From the NCBI GenBank assembly GCA_905234655.1, contig CAJOJG010000064.1:1-32143 (forward strand): a DNA stretch of 32,143 bases, written 5' to 3'. Positions 7,821 to 16,055 of the stretch are shown here, piece after piece; position 1 is the stretch's first letter, and each line of letters opens with the position of its first letter. Source of the DNA: an uncultured Bacteroidales bacterium. Its GTDB lineage: Bacteria > Bacteroidota > Bacteroidia > Bacteroidales > UBA3824. Both the position numbers and the translations under genes were made by a program. Under the pieces are notes generated by a model. That model did not search any database, was not told the DNA's origin, and saw only the letters and a list, made by a program, of their open reading frames with translations.

Positions 7821-9236
7821 ATGGAAAAAATCGACTTGACGCTTCCCTGCAAGGTCAGGGACTTGTCGCTGGCGGCGCAGGGGCGCAAAATGCTCGAACT
7901 CGCCGAATCGCAGATGCCCGGACTGATGGCATTGAGGGCTGAATATTCCGAATCAAAACCCTTGAAGGGCGCAAAGATAACCGGCTCGCTGCACATGACC
8001 GTGCAGACCGCAGTGCTCATCGAGACCCTGACGGCACTTGGCGCGCAAGTCCGCTGGGCAAGTTGCAACATATTCTCTACGCAGGACGAGGCGGCGGCGG
8101 CGGTCGCTGAGCGCGGCGTGCCGGTGTTTGCGTGGAAAGCCGAAAACCTCGAAGAATACTGGTGGTGCACCGAACAGGCGTTGACCTTTGGCGACGGCGT
8201 GGGCCCGGACCTCATCGTTGACGACGGCGGCGACGCAACCTTGATGCTTCACCTCGGCATCGACGCCGAAAACGACCCCGCTATCCTCGACAAAGAGCCT
8301 TCCGGCGAAGACGCTGTGCAACTCTACAAGCGCATCAAATTCGGCCTCGCCGACGACCCGCAGAAGTGGCACCGCCTCGCGAAGAACGTGCGCGGCGTTT
8401 CGGAAGAGACCACCACGGGCGTACACCGCCTTTACCAAATGGCAGAGCAAGGCAAATTGCTTTTCCCCGCCATCAACGTCAACGATTCCGTGACGAAATC
8501 CAAGTTCGACAACCTCTACGGCTGCCGTGAATCTCTCGCCGACGGCATCAAACGCGCCACCGACATCATGATAGCCGGCAAGGTGGTCGTAGTCTGCGGC
8601 TACGGCGACGTCGGCAAAGGCTGCGCAAAGAGCATGAGGGGATTTGGCGCGAGGGTGCTCGTAACGGAAATCGACCCGATTTGCGCGTTGCAGGCGGCGA
8701 TGGAAGGCTTTGAGGTAACTACCGTAGAGGACGCGCTGCCATGCGGCGACATCTACGTTACCTGCACCGGCAACCGCGACATCATCACGGCCGACAACAT
8801 GTCTAAGATGAAGGACAAGTCCATCGTCTGCAACATCGGCCACTTCGACAACGAGATAATGATGGCGGACCTCGAAAAATGGCCCGGCATCCAGAAGAAA
8901 AACATCAAGCCGCAGGTGGACCAGTACGTATTCCCCGACGGACATTCGGTGGTGATACTCGCCGAAGGCCGCCTTGTCAACCTCGGATGCGCCACCGGCC
9001 ACCCGTCGTTTGTGATGAGCAATTCGTTCACCAACCAGACCCTCGCCCAGCTCGACCTTTGGCAAAAGAAGTACGACATAGGCGTCTATCGTCTGCCCAA
9101 GTACCTCGACGAGGAAGTTGCAAGGCTTCACCTCGCAAAACTCGGCGTGAAACTCACCAAACTCACGCCCGAACAGGCCGCGTACATCGGCGTCAACGTT
9201 GACGGCCCCTACAAGGCTGAACATTACAGGTATTAG
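7821..9236 (+). CDS. ahcY: Adenosylhomocysteinase (S-adenosyl-L-homocysteine hydrolase)
   Basis: Cytosolic NAD+-dependent enzyme that splits S-adenosylhomocysteine into adenosine and homocysteine, removing the inhibitory product of methyltransferases. At 471 residues it is of normal length. Substrate-site segments include [16 protein letters not shown] (56-71), [10 protein letters not shown] and [10 protein letters not shown]. The NAD-binding glycine motif is GYGDVGKG (260-267), and the C-terminus ends in PYKAEHYRY as is typical. The gene has its own promoter and is followed by a strong terminator, so it is monocistronic. It has more GC-rich codons than the accessory genes, as expected for a core gene. 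No anomaly is seen. Confidence 0.98.
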   Translation: MEKIDLTLPCKVRDLSLAAQGRKMLELAESQMPGLMALRAEYSESKPLKGAKITGSLHMTVQTAVLIETLTALGAQVRWASCNIFSTQDEAAAAVAERGVPVFAWKAENLEEYWWCTEQALTFGDGVGPDLIVDDGGDATLMLHLGIDAENDPAILDKEPSGEDAVQLYKRIKFGLADDPQKWHRLAKNVRGVSEETTTGVHRLYQMAEQGKLLFPAINVNDSVTKSKFDNLYGCRESLADGIKRATDIMIAGKVVVVCGYGDVGKGCAKSMRGFGARVLVTEIDPICALQAAMEGFEVTTVEDALPCGDIYVTCTGNRDIITADNMSKMKDKSIVCNIGHFDNEIMMADLEKWPGIQKKNIKPQVDQYVFPDGHSVVILAEGRLVNLGCATGHPSFVMSNSFTNQTLAQLDLWQKKYDIGVYRLPKYLDEEVARLHLAKLGVKLTKLTPEQAAYIGVNVDGPYKAEHYRY

Positions 9237-9271
9237 CCAACAAGTCTTTATTTTATTGCCTGCTATACAAT

Positions 9272-9311
9272 GGGGGACTTGCCGGAATCACTGGCGGTCC
9301 CCTTATTTTTT
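9272..9311 (+). terminator. Rho-independent terminator after ahcY
   Basis: GGGGAC (9273-9278) pairs with GTCCCC (9297-9302), with further GCC/GGC pairing inside. The stem is followed by TTATTTTTT. Confidence 0.75.
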
Positions 9312-9368
9312 GTCGTCAAATTTCGACATCCTTAACTTGTATTTAAGGTTTTGTTAATACAACGATAT

Positions 9369-9376
9369 TATCTTTG
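9369..9376 (+). promoter_or_regulatory. -7 box of the GT4 gene
   Basis: TATCTTTG lies 38 nt before the ATG at 9415. A TTTG at 9350-9353 is only 15 nt away, so the -33 box is uncertain. Confidence 0.5.
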
Positions 9377-9414
9377 CGACCGGGTTATTCCCGTAAAAAC
9401 GATTCCGTATCAAA

Positions 9415-10689
9415 ATGAAAGTATTGCTTGTATCCACATCCGACAAAATTGGTGGCGCCGCCATCGCTTGTACCCGCATTTTCAGGGCTTTGCGCAAGAG
9501 TGGGGTCGAGGTTGACATGCTCGTCAGGGACAAGAAGCTCGACGAGCCGGGGATACATACAGTCAATACTCCGATATGGAAGAAGCTGCTTAACAATGGC
9601 ATGTTCTACTTCGAGCGTTTCATGATTTTCTTGACGCTGAGGCTCCGCAGGGAGTATGTTTTTAAGATGTCGTTTGACAATGTCGGCGCGTTAAATCTTG
9701 TTAACCATCCGCTTGTCGAGCAGGCTGACGTCATTAATTTCCACTGGACAAGTTTTGGAATGTTGTCGCTTTCTCAGTTACAGCAGCTTTTGGACAAGGG
9801 AAAGCGCATGGTATTCACCATGCACGACATGCACTATTTCACTGGCCTCTGCCATTACGCAAGTAATTGTAACAACTACCTCACTGGCTGTGGCAACTGT
9901 TACCGTCTCGGCAAGAGTAAGGGCGACAACGACATCTCGCGCCGCTGGTTTGCCCGTAAGATTGCCATGCCAAACCGCCAGTCGCTGACTTTCGTGGGCT
10001 GTAGCCGCTGGCTTACCGAAATCGCCAAAAAGTCGCTGATGTTCAAGGGAATGCGTGTCATCGACATTCCAAATCCAATAGACACCTCGGTCTACCGCGC
10101 TATCGACAAGGACGCCGCGCGTGAGAAGTTTGGCGTGGGGGGTAAGTATGTGGTGCTTTTTGGCGCGGACAGCATTACCGACAAGCGCAAAGGCTTCCAT
10201 TATCTTGAGATGGCGTTGAACTACATGCACGAGAAGTTCCCGGGCTACGACGACGTGATAGAATTGGTTGTGTTCGGTAAGAATAATTCGCCCGGCCGCC
10301 TTTCAAAGTTGCCGTACCATTATAAGAACGTCGGCTATGTCAACGACGAGAAAGAACTTGTGGCGTTATATTCCACTGCCGATGTTTTTGTACTGCCGAC
10401 CCTAGAGGACAATCTGCCAAACATCGTCATGGAGGCTCTGTCATGCTCCGTCCCGTGTGTATCCTTTGATGTAGGTGGCTTGTCCCAACTCATTGACCAT
10501 AAGCGCAATGGCTATCTCGCAAAATATTGTGACCATGAAGATCTCGCCAATGGCATCATGGAAGTCCTGCAGGCCATCGACCGTAATGTCATGCGCCACG
10601 CCGCACGCAAGAAGGTCGAGGAGAATTTTTCCGAGACGGTCATCGGCATGAGGTATTACGAACTTTACCGCGAAGTGAAAGGGTTGTAA
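9415..10689 (+). CDS. Glycosyltransferase family 4 protein (surface polysaccharide)
   Basis: A 424-residue GT-B glycosyltransferase. The N-terminal domain starts MKVLLVSTSDKIGGAA and contains the HDMHYFTGLCHY...CGNC pattern typical of capsule and colanic-acid type GT4 enzymes. The C-terminal nucleotide-sugar domain has the retaining-GT4 E-x7-E region LPTLEDNLPNIVMEAL, followed by SVPCVSFDVGG. It would act at the cytoplasmic face of the membrane, adding a sugar from a nucleotide donor to a lipid-linked glycan. The next gene makes GDP-mannose, so a mannosyl transfer is plausible but not shown. It has its own promoter and no signal peptide. Confidence 0.92.
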   Translation: MKVLLVSTSDKIGGAAIACTRIFRALRKSGVEVDMLVRDKKLDEPGIHTVNTPIWKKLLNNGMFYFERFMIFLTLRLRREYVFKMSFDNVGALNLVNHPLVEQADVINFHWTSFGMLSLSQLQQLLDKGKRMVFTMHDMHYFTGLCHYASNCNNYLTGCGNCYRLGKSKGDNDISRRWFARKIAMPNRQSLTFVGCSRWLTEIAKKSLMFKGMRVIDIPNPIDTSVYRAIDKDAAREKFGVGGKYVVLFGADSITDKRKGFHYLEMALNYMHEKFPGYDDVIELVVFGKNNSPGRLSKLPYHYKNVGYVNDEKELVALYSTADVFVLPTLEDNLPNIVMEALSCSVPCVSFDVGGLSQLIDHKRNGYLAKYCDHEDLANGIMEVLQAIDRNVMRHAARKKVEENFSETVIGMRYYELYREVKGL

Positions 10690-10705
10690 TTTTTTCCGTA
10701 TTTTT

Positions 10706-10737
10706 TTTGCCAATTTCGAATATTTGCCGTACTTTTG
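10706..10737 (+). promoter_or_regulatory. Promoter of the manC-like gene
   Basis: TTTG (10706-10709) and TACTTTTG (10730-10737) are separated by 20 nt, 38 nt before the ATG at 10776. The guanylyltransferase therefore need not depend on the GT4 promoter. Confidence 0.65.
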
Positions 10738-10775
10738 GATTTCGGAATCTACAAACATATTAACAACCCAATGTT

Positions 10776-11879
10776 ATGGTTAACATAGACAACAACAACT
10801 ATTGCATCATCATGGCTGGCGGCATCGGTAGCCGCTTTTGGCCTAAGAGCCGTGTGGCTTGTCCAAAACAGTTCCTCGACATCCTGGGTGTCGGACGGAC
10901 ATTCCTGCAACAGACCTTTGACCGGTTCACTAAAATATGCGACCCTAAGAACATTTTCATTGTAACTGGCAAAGCGTATGCCGCGCTCGTCAAGGAGCAG
11001 CTGCCCGAATTGGACGACAACAACATCCTCACCGAGCCGCTCCGCCGCAACACCGCGCCCTGCATCGCATACGCCTGCTACAAAATCAAGTCTGTAAATC
11101 CAAACGCCAATATCGTCGTGTCGCCTGCCGACCATTATATAGGCGACGAGCGTGGCTTTGCCGAGACTATCAACCGTGGCTTGCAGTTCACACAGTTCAG
11201 CAACTCACTGCTCACTATCGGCATTGTGCCGACGCGCCCCGAGACCGGATATGGCTATATTCAGATAGACAGCCATTCAGACGACAATCCGTTGGCTATA
11301 CACGAGGTCACGAAGGTTAAACTCTTCACCGAGAAGCCCGACCTCGAGATGGCGAAGACCTTCATCGAAAGCCGCGAGTTTTTCTGGAACTCCGGTATTT
11401 TCATCTGGAATGTCAATGCCATAAACCAGGCTTTTGAGAAGCACCAGCCTGAAATCCACTCGCTTTTCTCGCAGGGCATGTCGGTATATAACACTGATGG
11501 CGAGAGGGAGTTCATCGACACTATCTATCCCGAATGCCCTAACATAAGCATCGACTATGGCATCATGGAGAACCATGACGAGGTCTATGTAATCCCGGCG
11601 TTGTTCCCGTGGAGCGACCTCGGCACGTGGGGCTCGCTGTATGAAAATTCGCCGAAGGACGAGCAGGGCAATGTCGTGGTTTGTAACAAGGCGATTATCC
11701 ACGACACGACCGGCTCCATTGTCAACTGCGACTCCAAGCTTGTTGTAATCCAAGGTCTGAAGGATTACATTGTCGCGGAGAGTGACGGGCTTCTTCTTGT
11801 TGTCCCAAAGTCCGACGAGCAAAACATCAAGAACCTCGTCAATTCTGTGAAACTCCAGTATGGCGACGAGTTCGTGTAG
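10776..11879 (+). CDS. manC: Mannose-1-phosphate guanylyltransferase
   Basis: A 367-residue cytosolic nucleotidyltransferase that forms GDP-mannose from mannose-1-phosphate and GTP, feeding capsule, O-antigen and GDP-fucose pathways. The nucleotide-binding signature is IMAGGIGSRFWPKSR followed by PKQFLDI. Other family blocks are PLRRNTAPCIAYA, SPADHYI, RPETGYGYIQ, FTEKPD and FWNSGIFIW. The protein has only the catalytic domain and lacks the C-terminal phosphomannose-isomerase (cupin) domain of longer AlgA/ManC enzymes. It sits next to a GT4 gene, consistent with glycan synthesis. The symbol manC is by function; cpsB or rfbM are also used for such genes. Confidence 0.95.
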   Translation: MVNIDNNNYCIIMAGGIGSRFWPKSRVACPKQFLDILGVGRTFLQQTFDRFTKICDPKNIFIVTGKAYAALVKEQLPELDDNNILTEPLRRNTAPCIAYACYKIKSVNPNANIVVSPADHYIGDERGFAETINRGLQFTQFSNSLLTIGIVPTRPETGYGYIQIDSHSDDNPLAIHEVTKVKLFTEKPDLEMAKTFIESREFFWNSGIFIWNVNAINQAFEKHQPEIHSLFSQGMSVYNTDGEREFIDTIYPECPNISIDYGIMENHDEVYVIPALFPWSDLGTWGSLYENSPKDEQGNVVVCNKAIIHDTTGSIVNCDSKLVVIQGLKDYIVAESDGLLLVVPKSDEQNIKNLVNSVKLQYGDEFV

Positions 11880-11896
11880 GACTTTGTCATGCTTAA

Positions 11897-11933
11897 TCAG
11901 CCAAATCCCACGTTTGGTGGACGGTTTGGCTGA
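11897..11933 (+). terminator. Inverted repeat after the manC-like gene, probable terminator
   Basis: TCAGCCAAA (11897-11905) and TTTGGCTGA (11925-11933) are perfect 9-bp arms 17 nt after the stop codon. An AT-rich stretch follows but no long T-run, so termination is likely but not certain. Confidence 0.5.
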
Positions 11934-11964
11934 CTTAGTAATTAACTTTAATACATTTGAGATT

Positions 11965-12747
11965 ATGATTTTAGGTGCAGTAATTGGTGATACGGTGGGC
12001 TCTATCTACGAGTTCGACAACCATAGGTCGGTCGATTTTCCGCTGTTTGACCCGGCGTGTGAGTTCACAGACGATTCTATTCTGACGGTGGCGGTGGCAA
12101 AGTGGCTTGCCGTCGACAAAAAACATACTTTTGAGAAGTTGGACGAGTGTCTTGTTGACTTTACAAGGCGTTATCCGAACCCAATGGGCGGATACGGCAC
12201 GGGGTATGTGGTTTGGGCAAATTCCGGCAACCGCAAGCCATACAACTCTTGGGGCAACGGCTCGGCGATGCGTGTGTCTGCAGTCGGCTGGGCGTGCGGC
12301 ACGTTGGAAGATACGTTGGAAGTTGCAAGGCGTTCTGCCGAAATCACCCACAGCCACCCCGAGGGCATCAAGGGTGCGCAGGCGACGGCGGCGGCGATTT
12401 TCTTAGGTCGCAATGGCAAGTCGAAAATAGAAATCAAGGACTACATCGAACACACTTTTGGCTACGACCTCGACCGCACTTGCGCCGAAATCCGTCCTCA
12501 CTATGAGTTTGACGGCTCGTGCCAAGGCACTGTGCCCGAGGCGATTATTGCGTTTTTGGAAAGCACGGATTTTGAAAGCGCAATCCGTCTTGCGGTGTCG
12601 CTCGGCGGCGATACCGACACCCTGACCTGCATCACCGGCGGCATCGCGGAAGCGTTCTACAAGGAAATCCCGCAGTGGATTGTCGAAAAAATCCTCTCGA
12701 TGATTCCGCAAGAGTTCAAGGATGTGTTGGGAAAGTATAATGTGTGA
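11965..12747 (+). CDS. ADP-ribosylglycohydrolase family protein
   Basis: A 260-residue DraG/ARH-type hydrolase that would remove ADP-ribose from proteins or small molecules using a dinuclear metal centre. The metal-ligand motifs are GDTVGSIYE at residues 8-16, FTDDS (34-38) and GGDTDT near 207-212, each in the expected order. The family core GSAMRVSAVGW is also present. The start at 11965 is chosen because the family begins directly with the ILGAVIGD strand; upstream in-frame ATGs overlap the preceding gene and the inverted repeat. A TACATTTG sequence ends 5 nt before the ATG but is too close to be a clear promoter. The substrate is unknown, and no ADP-ribosyltransferase gene is nearby. Confidence 0.92.
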   Translation: MILGAVIGDTVGSIYEFDNHRSVDFPLFDPACEFTDDSILTVAVAKWLAVDKKHTFEKLDECLVDFTRRYPNPMGGYGTGYVVWANSGNRKPYNSWGNGSAMRVSAVGWACGTLEDTLEVARRSAEITHSHPEGIKGAQATAAAIFLGRNGKSKIEIKDYIEHTFGYDLDRTCAEIRPHYEFDGSCQGTVPEAIIAFLESTDFESAIRLAVSLGGDTDTLTCITGGIAEAFYKEIPQWIVEKILSMIPQEFKDVLGKYNV

Positions 12748-12839
12748 TTGAGGGGGCAACGGAAAATAACACCAGTCATACAGCTTGTTCTGAATGGGGT
12801 TGCGAACTTGGCAGAATGGCTTGGTTGCGGCGTATTCGA

Positions 12840-13184
12840 CTACATACTCAACAGAAATGACGAGAGGGACTCCATGTTGTTGAAAGAGTGCATTTGGGGG
12901 TGCATGATGCCGCGCTTGCGTTCTTGTTTGCGTCCTTCCTGCACTCTTGAAAGCATGGTTTGGACTTCCGACGCTTGCCGTGTGAAAACAAACTTTCGGT
13001 CTTTGTTGTCGTCGATGACATTGCACAATTCGTCGGCAAAGGAACGCGAAATGAAATTGATGCCGTCAAAATCAAGCACGACTTCGTCGGCATCATTATT
13101 GATGTATTGGAGCAATTGAGATACTCGCGACCTCGAAAATAGGTCGGCTTCGTATATGTTTTTAAGCGATAATGTCTGTTTCAT
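12840..13184 (-). CDS. STAS-like domain protein (DUF4325 type)
   Basis: A 114-residue protein whose core, DEVVLDFDGINFISRSFADEL, matches the STAS-like fold of DUF4325: a strand, then the Ser-containing loop and helix used by anti-sigma-antagonist relatives. The C-terminus is basic and then hydrophobic (KRGIMHPQMHSFNNMESLSSFLLSM). It is translationally coupled to the upstream 67-residue gene: the ATGA at 13184-13181 overlaps that gene's stop by 4 nt, and an unusually strong AGGAGG lies just upstream. DUF4325 proteins often sit beside ATP-binding regulators. Here the partner is only a small protein of unknown family. Confidence 0.85.
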   Translation of the reverse strand: MKQTLSLKNIYEADLFSRSRVSQLLQYINNDADEVVLDFDGINFISRSFADELCNVIDDNKDRKFVFTRQASEVQTMLSRVQEGRKQERKRGIMHPQMHSFNNMESLSSFLLSM

Positions 13185-13384
13185 AATCGTCCTCCTATTC
13201 TAAATAGTCGATATAGTTGAAGTTCTCGGGGATTTGGGTTGGAATCCGCATTAAAATGATTGTGCCGTTCCACGTCGCCCACAGCGTTTTTAGTTTCGTC
13301 TATCACTTTTATCATGTAATTGAAACTAAAACCGATGCGGACTTCTTGGGATACATTGGGGATTTTTACTACTGTTCCTTTCAT
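13181..13384 (-). CDS. Small protein coupled to the STAS-like gene, function unknown
   Basis: A 67-residue frame from ATG 13384, beginning MKGTVVKIPNVSQEVRIGF. Its stop overlaps the start of the STAS-like gene (ATGA), so the two form an operon. It has its own -7 box upstream. No transmembrane segment or known motif is visible. The C-terminal residues (FRIGGRL) are dictated partly by the Shine-Dalgarno sequence of the next gene, so this gene may have been shortened, or may serve mainly to couple translation. I do not recognise the family. Confidence 0.65.
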   Translation of the reverse strand: MKGTVVKIPNVSQEVRIGFSFNYMIKVIDETKNAVGDVERHNHFNADSNPNPRELQLYRLFRIGGRL

Positions 13385-13405
13385 ATTCGTATTGTTTGTC
13401 CGCTG

Positions 13406-13435
13406 CAAATATACTGATTTTTCTTGTTTCTCAAA
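13406..13435 (-). promoter_or_regulatory. Promoter of the STAS-like two-gene unit
   Basis: On the minus strand, TTTG (13432-13435) and TATATTTG (13406-13413) are separated by 18 nt, 21 nt before the ATG at 13384. Repeat R1 begins 21 nt upstream of the promoter. Confidence 0.6.
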
Positions 13436-13456
13436 CTTTTCGCACCAAACTTTTTC

Positions 13457-13568
13457 CCGCTATTCCTCGATGTCAATCGTGATGTCTTTCTTCTGCAAAC
13501 TGTCCAGCTTGTGCTGAATCAGCGTTTGGATTTATCTTGACGTTGCACAATGATTGAAGTTTCATCTT
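13457..13568 (-). repeat. Gene-tail repeat R1
   Basis: First of four related copies. Read on the minus strand it corresponds to the end of a coding sequence. Compared with R4 it has a deletion of roughly 60 bp in the middle and several substitutions. It then resumes the R4 sequence up to the KMKL codons. It lies between the promoter of the STAS-like unit and the broken AAA ATPase. Confidence 0.8.
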
Positions 13569-14086
13569 CAATAATTATCTGATGTGGGGTGGCTTTCCCG
13601 AATTGATTAATTATGTCAACAAACGTCGTTGGCTGAACGACTTGTATGAAAAAATCATACTTGGCGACGTGATTCTTCGAAACAAAATCAAGAACGAGAT
13701 GGCATTGCGGTTAACGCTCAAAAGACTTGCATTATTTCACTGATAACGGACTATTGAGCATTTTTCTGACGGGCGGCGAAACTTCTTTGTTGGAGAATCT
13801 CTGTGCCATTTACTTGTATCAGAAGTTTGGCGACAGACTGTATTTTTACAACAAAAATATAGAAGTGGATTTTTTTGTCGCAGTACAAAAATACGCCGTA
13901 CAAGTTTCTTACTCAATAGCCGACGAGGAAACACGCAATCGGGAAGTTCGCGCACTTGAAAAACTTAATGAGTTTCTGCCGCTCCAAAAATCTGTAATCG
14001 TTACATACGAGGAGGAGGAAAATATCATTCTTCCCGGCGGACAAGTCGTCGAGGTAATTCCAGCGTGGAAATGGTTGTTGGAATAG
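13567..14086 (+). pseudogene. Broken AAA_14/DUF4143 ATP-binding protein
   Basis: Two pieces of one family lie in different frames. From 13567 the frame reads FNNYLMWGGFPELINY...DLYEKIILGDVILRN, the typical middle of AAA_14 ATPases. It ends at KRLA, and from 13727 a second frame continues with HYFTDNGLLSIFL...FYNKNIEVDFFV, the DUF4143 C-terminal domain with its nuclease-like EVDFFV strand, ending at 14086. The join near 13727 lacks the segment expected between these parts and shifts the frame. The P-loop N-terminus is missing entirely, replaced by repeat R1. The gene cannot make a working ATPase. Confidence 0.85.
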
Positions 14087-14120
14087 TTGGCCTTTTACGA
14101 AAACGGTCGCGGAGTGGGTG

Positions 14121-14178
14121 AAAAACGCAAGCAATGTTCCTCTTGTCCGCTATTCCTCGATGACAATCGTGATGTCTT
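14121..14178 (-). repeat. Gene-tail repeat R2
   Basis: Shortest copy. It matches R4 from the AACGCAAGCAATG segment through the terminal codons of the tail (plus-strand CTATTCCTCGATGAC...GATGTCTT), then diverges. It separates the broken AAA ATPase from the DUF2442/DUF4160 pair. Confidence 0.75.
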
Positions 14179-14215
14179 AATGGTCAGGCCGCGTGATTGT
14201 GTTATTTTGGGATAA

Positions 14216-14473
14216 TCACGCCGCCACGCCTTCGGAATAGAGGTGTTCGGGGGCGATGTCGATAGTGCCATTGAGCCACGTTACTGTCCAACCGTCAAGA
14301 GTGATGTTTCCGAATATTTCATCGTTCCTGAGCGGCTCGAAAATTTTGTAGCGTTCAATCAAAGGCAAACAGTCAAATATTTTTACGCTGCCGTCGTTGA
14401 ATACAAGTCGCAGTTTGCGGTCGGCGGCGATTGTCGCCGATGTTACCCAAATGAGTGGATTGTTGAGTTTCAT
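14216..14473 (-). CDS. DUF2442 domain protein
   Basis: An 85-residue protein with the DUF2442 pattern: a VTSATIAADRKLRLVFNDG strand pair, SVKIFDCLPL, then FEPLRNDEIFGNITLDGWTVTWLNGTIDIAPEHLY. The family is small, often sits beside DUF4160 genes, and has been suspected of being one half of a toxin-antitoxin-like pair, without a proven mechanism. The start at 14473 leaves 1 nt after the DUF4160 stop, so the two are clearly co-translated. Longer in-frame starts would overlap the DUF4160 gene. Confidence 0.88.
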   Translation of the reverse strand: MKLNNPLIWVTSATIAADRKLRLVFNDGSVKIFDCLPLIERYKIFEPLRNDEIFGNITLDGWTVTWLNGTIDIAPEHLYSEGVAA

Positions 14474-14474
14474 T

Positions 14475-14732
14475 TTAGTCCAATGGGTTAATTGTTGATA
14501 ATGATTCGCCTTTTTCCATTTTATGCCAATTCTCCATAAGTTCGTCTTTGTGCATATCAAGCCATTCATAGACATATCTCAACGCACGGCGTGGCATTGC
14601 GCCAATTACCGTTCCCGTCATAATGTCAATCGTCGCGTTATATTCGTTGTATCTTACGTGAAAGTGCGGCGGATTATGGTCAGGAAGATACATTGTTATG
14701 ATTATTCCATAAAAACGACTAATCTCTGGCAT
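14475..14732 (-). CDS. DUF4160 domain protein
   Basis: An 85-residue protein with the DUF4160 hallmark MPEISRFYGIIITMYLPDHNPPHFHVRYNEY. The NPPHFHVRY segment supplies the conserved His residues, followed by an AMPRRALRYVYEWL helix. It is the first gene of a two-gene operon with DUF2442 and has its own promoter. The start at 14732 fits the family start; an upstream extension would run into repeat R3. The pair could be a toxin-antitoxin-like unit or a housekeeping pair. Sequence alone does not decide. Confidence 0.88.
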   Translation of the reverse strand: MPEISRFYGIIITMYLPDHNPPHFHVRYNEYNATIDIMTGTVIGAMPRRALRYVYEWLDMHKDELMENWHKMEKGESLSTINPLD

Positions 14733-14758
14733 AGTGTATAATGGTTTAGTGTTTGGTG

Positions 14759-14766
14759 CAAATGTA
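14759..14766 (-). promoter_or_regulatory. -7 box of the DUF4160-DUF2442 operon
   Basis: The minus strand reads TACATTTG, 26 nt upstream of the DUF4160 start. The sequence between it and repeat R3 is A/T-rich, including a poly-T run at about 14789-14800. Confidence 0.55.
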
Positions 14767-14840
14767 CGAACATTTTTCTGAATTACAATTTTTTTTTTTG
14801 CGTTTCGTGATGCGTCGTAAGAAGATTGACATTCGTTGGC

Positions 14841-14904
14841 GCGACTATTCCTCGACGACAATCGTGATGTCTTTCTTCTGCCAGCCGTCCAACTTGTGCT
14901 GAGT
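14841..14904 (-). repeat. Gene-tail repeat R3
   Basis: Almost identical to R4 over plus-strand CTATTCCTCGACGACAATCG through AACTTGTGCTGA. On the minus strand it encodes the same tail, QHKLDGWQKKDITIVVEE and stop. It begins about 20 nt beyond the stop of the DUF1016 gene and ends about 75 nt before the -7 box of the next operon. Confidence 0.85.
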
Positions 14905-14924
14905 CGGTTTTGCATCAATTAAGG

Positions 14925-15977
14925 TCATTGGGGCAATTTTAGTGAGATTTCTTCGGGGGATGGAAGTGTATCTTGGTATTCTTTCGGAAGCGTTTGTTTC
15001 GTAGTTGAATACTCAGATATGCCTATGGGCGAATTGATTTTTGAATGGGCATATTTTGCGAGGACACTATTCTTTTCTTTGCAAATCAAAAGCCCAATGG
15101 CAGGATTGTCGAGCGGCGTATTGAGAATGTCGTCGACCATTGCAACATACCCGGCGAGTTGCCCTATGTCGGGAAAGTCAAATTCTGTGATTTTGACCTC
15201 TACCACACAATAGCAATGAAGTGGTATTATGTAAAACAAAAGGTCGATGTATTTGTCTTTCCCGCCCACTGAAAGATGGTATTCACGCCCTACAAACGAA
15301 AAACCGCGTCCAAGTTCAAGTAGAAAGTCGATTATGTTTTTGACCAGTTGTTCTTTCATCGATTTTTCGGTGTATTTTTCGCCAATTTGCAGAAAATCAA
15401 AGTTATATGGGCTTTTTAGCATCTGTTCGGCGAGGTCGCCTTGCGGTTGCGGTAGTGCGCGTTTGAAATTGTTTTGGGATTTCCCTTGGTTTTCGTACAA
15501 ATCGGTGTCCAAGAAATTGAGCAATACACCACGTCCCCAATTGTTTTCTAACGTCTTGCGCACAAAAAACAGTCCTTTCTCAGCATTTCCTTTCACCTTG
15601 TTGATTATGTATTCGTGGTGCGACCAAGGTATGGAAAACAATAGCTCGAAATCGTCTGCAGCGTGTAGACGATTTTCAAACAATGGGGAATATAATTCGT
15701 AAAAATACTTGGTGTATTTCAGGGTTGTTTCTGAAAAGCCTTTTCTGAGGTTAAGGGCGTTGCGTAGGTCTTGTCCTACTCGCTTGTAAAAATGCGTTCC
15801 GTACTTGTTTTCATAATGCCTGTCGCTAATGTCTTGGCCTACCGACCAGTAAAATCGCAGCATGTAGTTGTTGACACTTGCAGATGCCTTGATTTGGCTT
15901 TGCCGATAGCGTTGGCTCAATTCGGCAATCCAATCAAGATACTCTTTGTCTATGTTGATTGTCTCTACGGTTTTCAT
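14925..15977 (-). CDS. PDDEXK nuclease domain protein (YhcG/DUF1016 family)
   Basis: A 350-residue protein. The N-terminal DUF1016 helical domain reads YLDWIAELSQRYRQSQIKAS, then FYWSVGQDISDRHYENKYGTHF and LRKGFSETTLKYTKYFYELY. The C-terminal nuclease domain has KYIDLLFY followed by CYCVVEVK, the D...ExK pattern of PD-(D/E)XK enzymes, then DIGQLAGYVAMVDD. Relatives often sit in mobile or defence-rich regions. Direct function is uncertain; DNA end processing or a recombination-linked role is possible. The start at 15977 is chosen because a promoter lies just upstream and the longer frame runs back through repeat R4 in another reading frame. Length is normal for the family. Confidence 0.93.
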   Translation of the reverse strand: MKTVETINIDKEYLDWIAELSQRYRQSQIKASASVNNYMLRFYWSVGQDISDRHYENKYGTHFYKRVGQDLRNALNLRKGFSETTLKYTKYFYELYSPLFENRLHAADDFELLFSIPWSHHEYIINKVKGNAEKGLFFVRKTLENNWGRGVLLNFLDTDLYENQGKSQNNFKRALPQPQGDLAEQMLKSPYNFDFLQIGEKYTEKSMKEQLVKNIIDFLLELGRGFSFVGREYHLSVGGKDKYIDLLFYIIPLHCYCVVEVKITEFDFPDIGQLAGYVAMVDDILNTPLDNPAIGLLICKEKNSVLAKYAHSKINSPIGISEYSTTKQTLPKEYQDTLPSPEEISLKLPQ

Positions 15978-16002
15978 TCTTTTCGACGCATTTTCTGTTT
16001 CG

Positions 16003-16033
16003 CAAAAGTACAATTTTTTTGGATATTGACAAA
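16003..16033 (-). promoter_or_regulatory. Promoter of the DUF1016 gene
   Basis: On the minus strand, TTTG (16030-16033) and TACTTTTG (16003-16010) are separated by 19 nt, 25 nt before the ATG at 15977. It lies directly beyond repeat R4. Confidence 0.65.
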
Positions 16034-16055
16034 GAAATGTTTTTTTGGTGTTCAA

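Noticed and set aside
7953..9224. 423-residue open frame antisense to ahcY
   Set aside because: It is an antisense shadow of a GC-rich conserved gene. Its translation has no recognisable domain and no promoter or start context.
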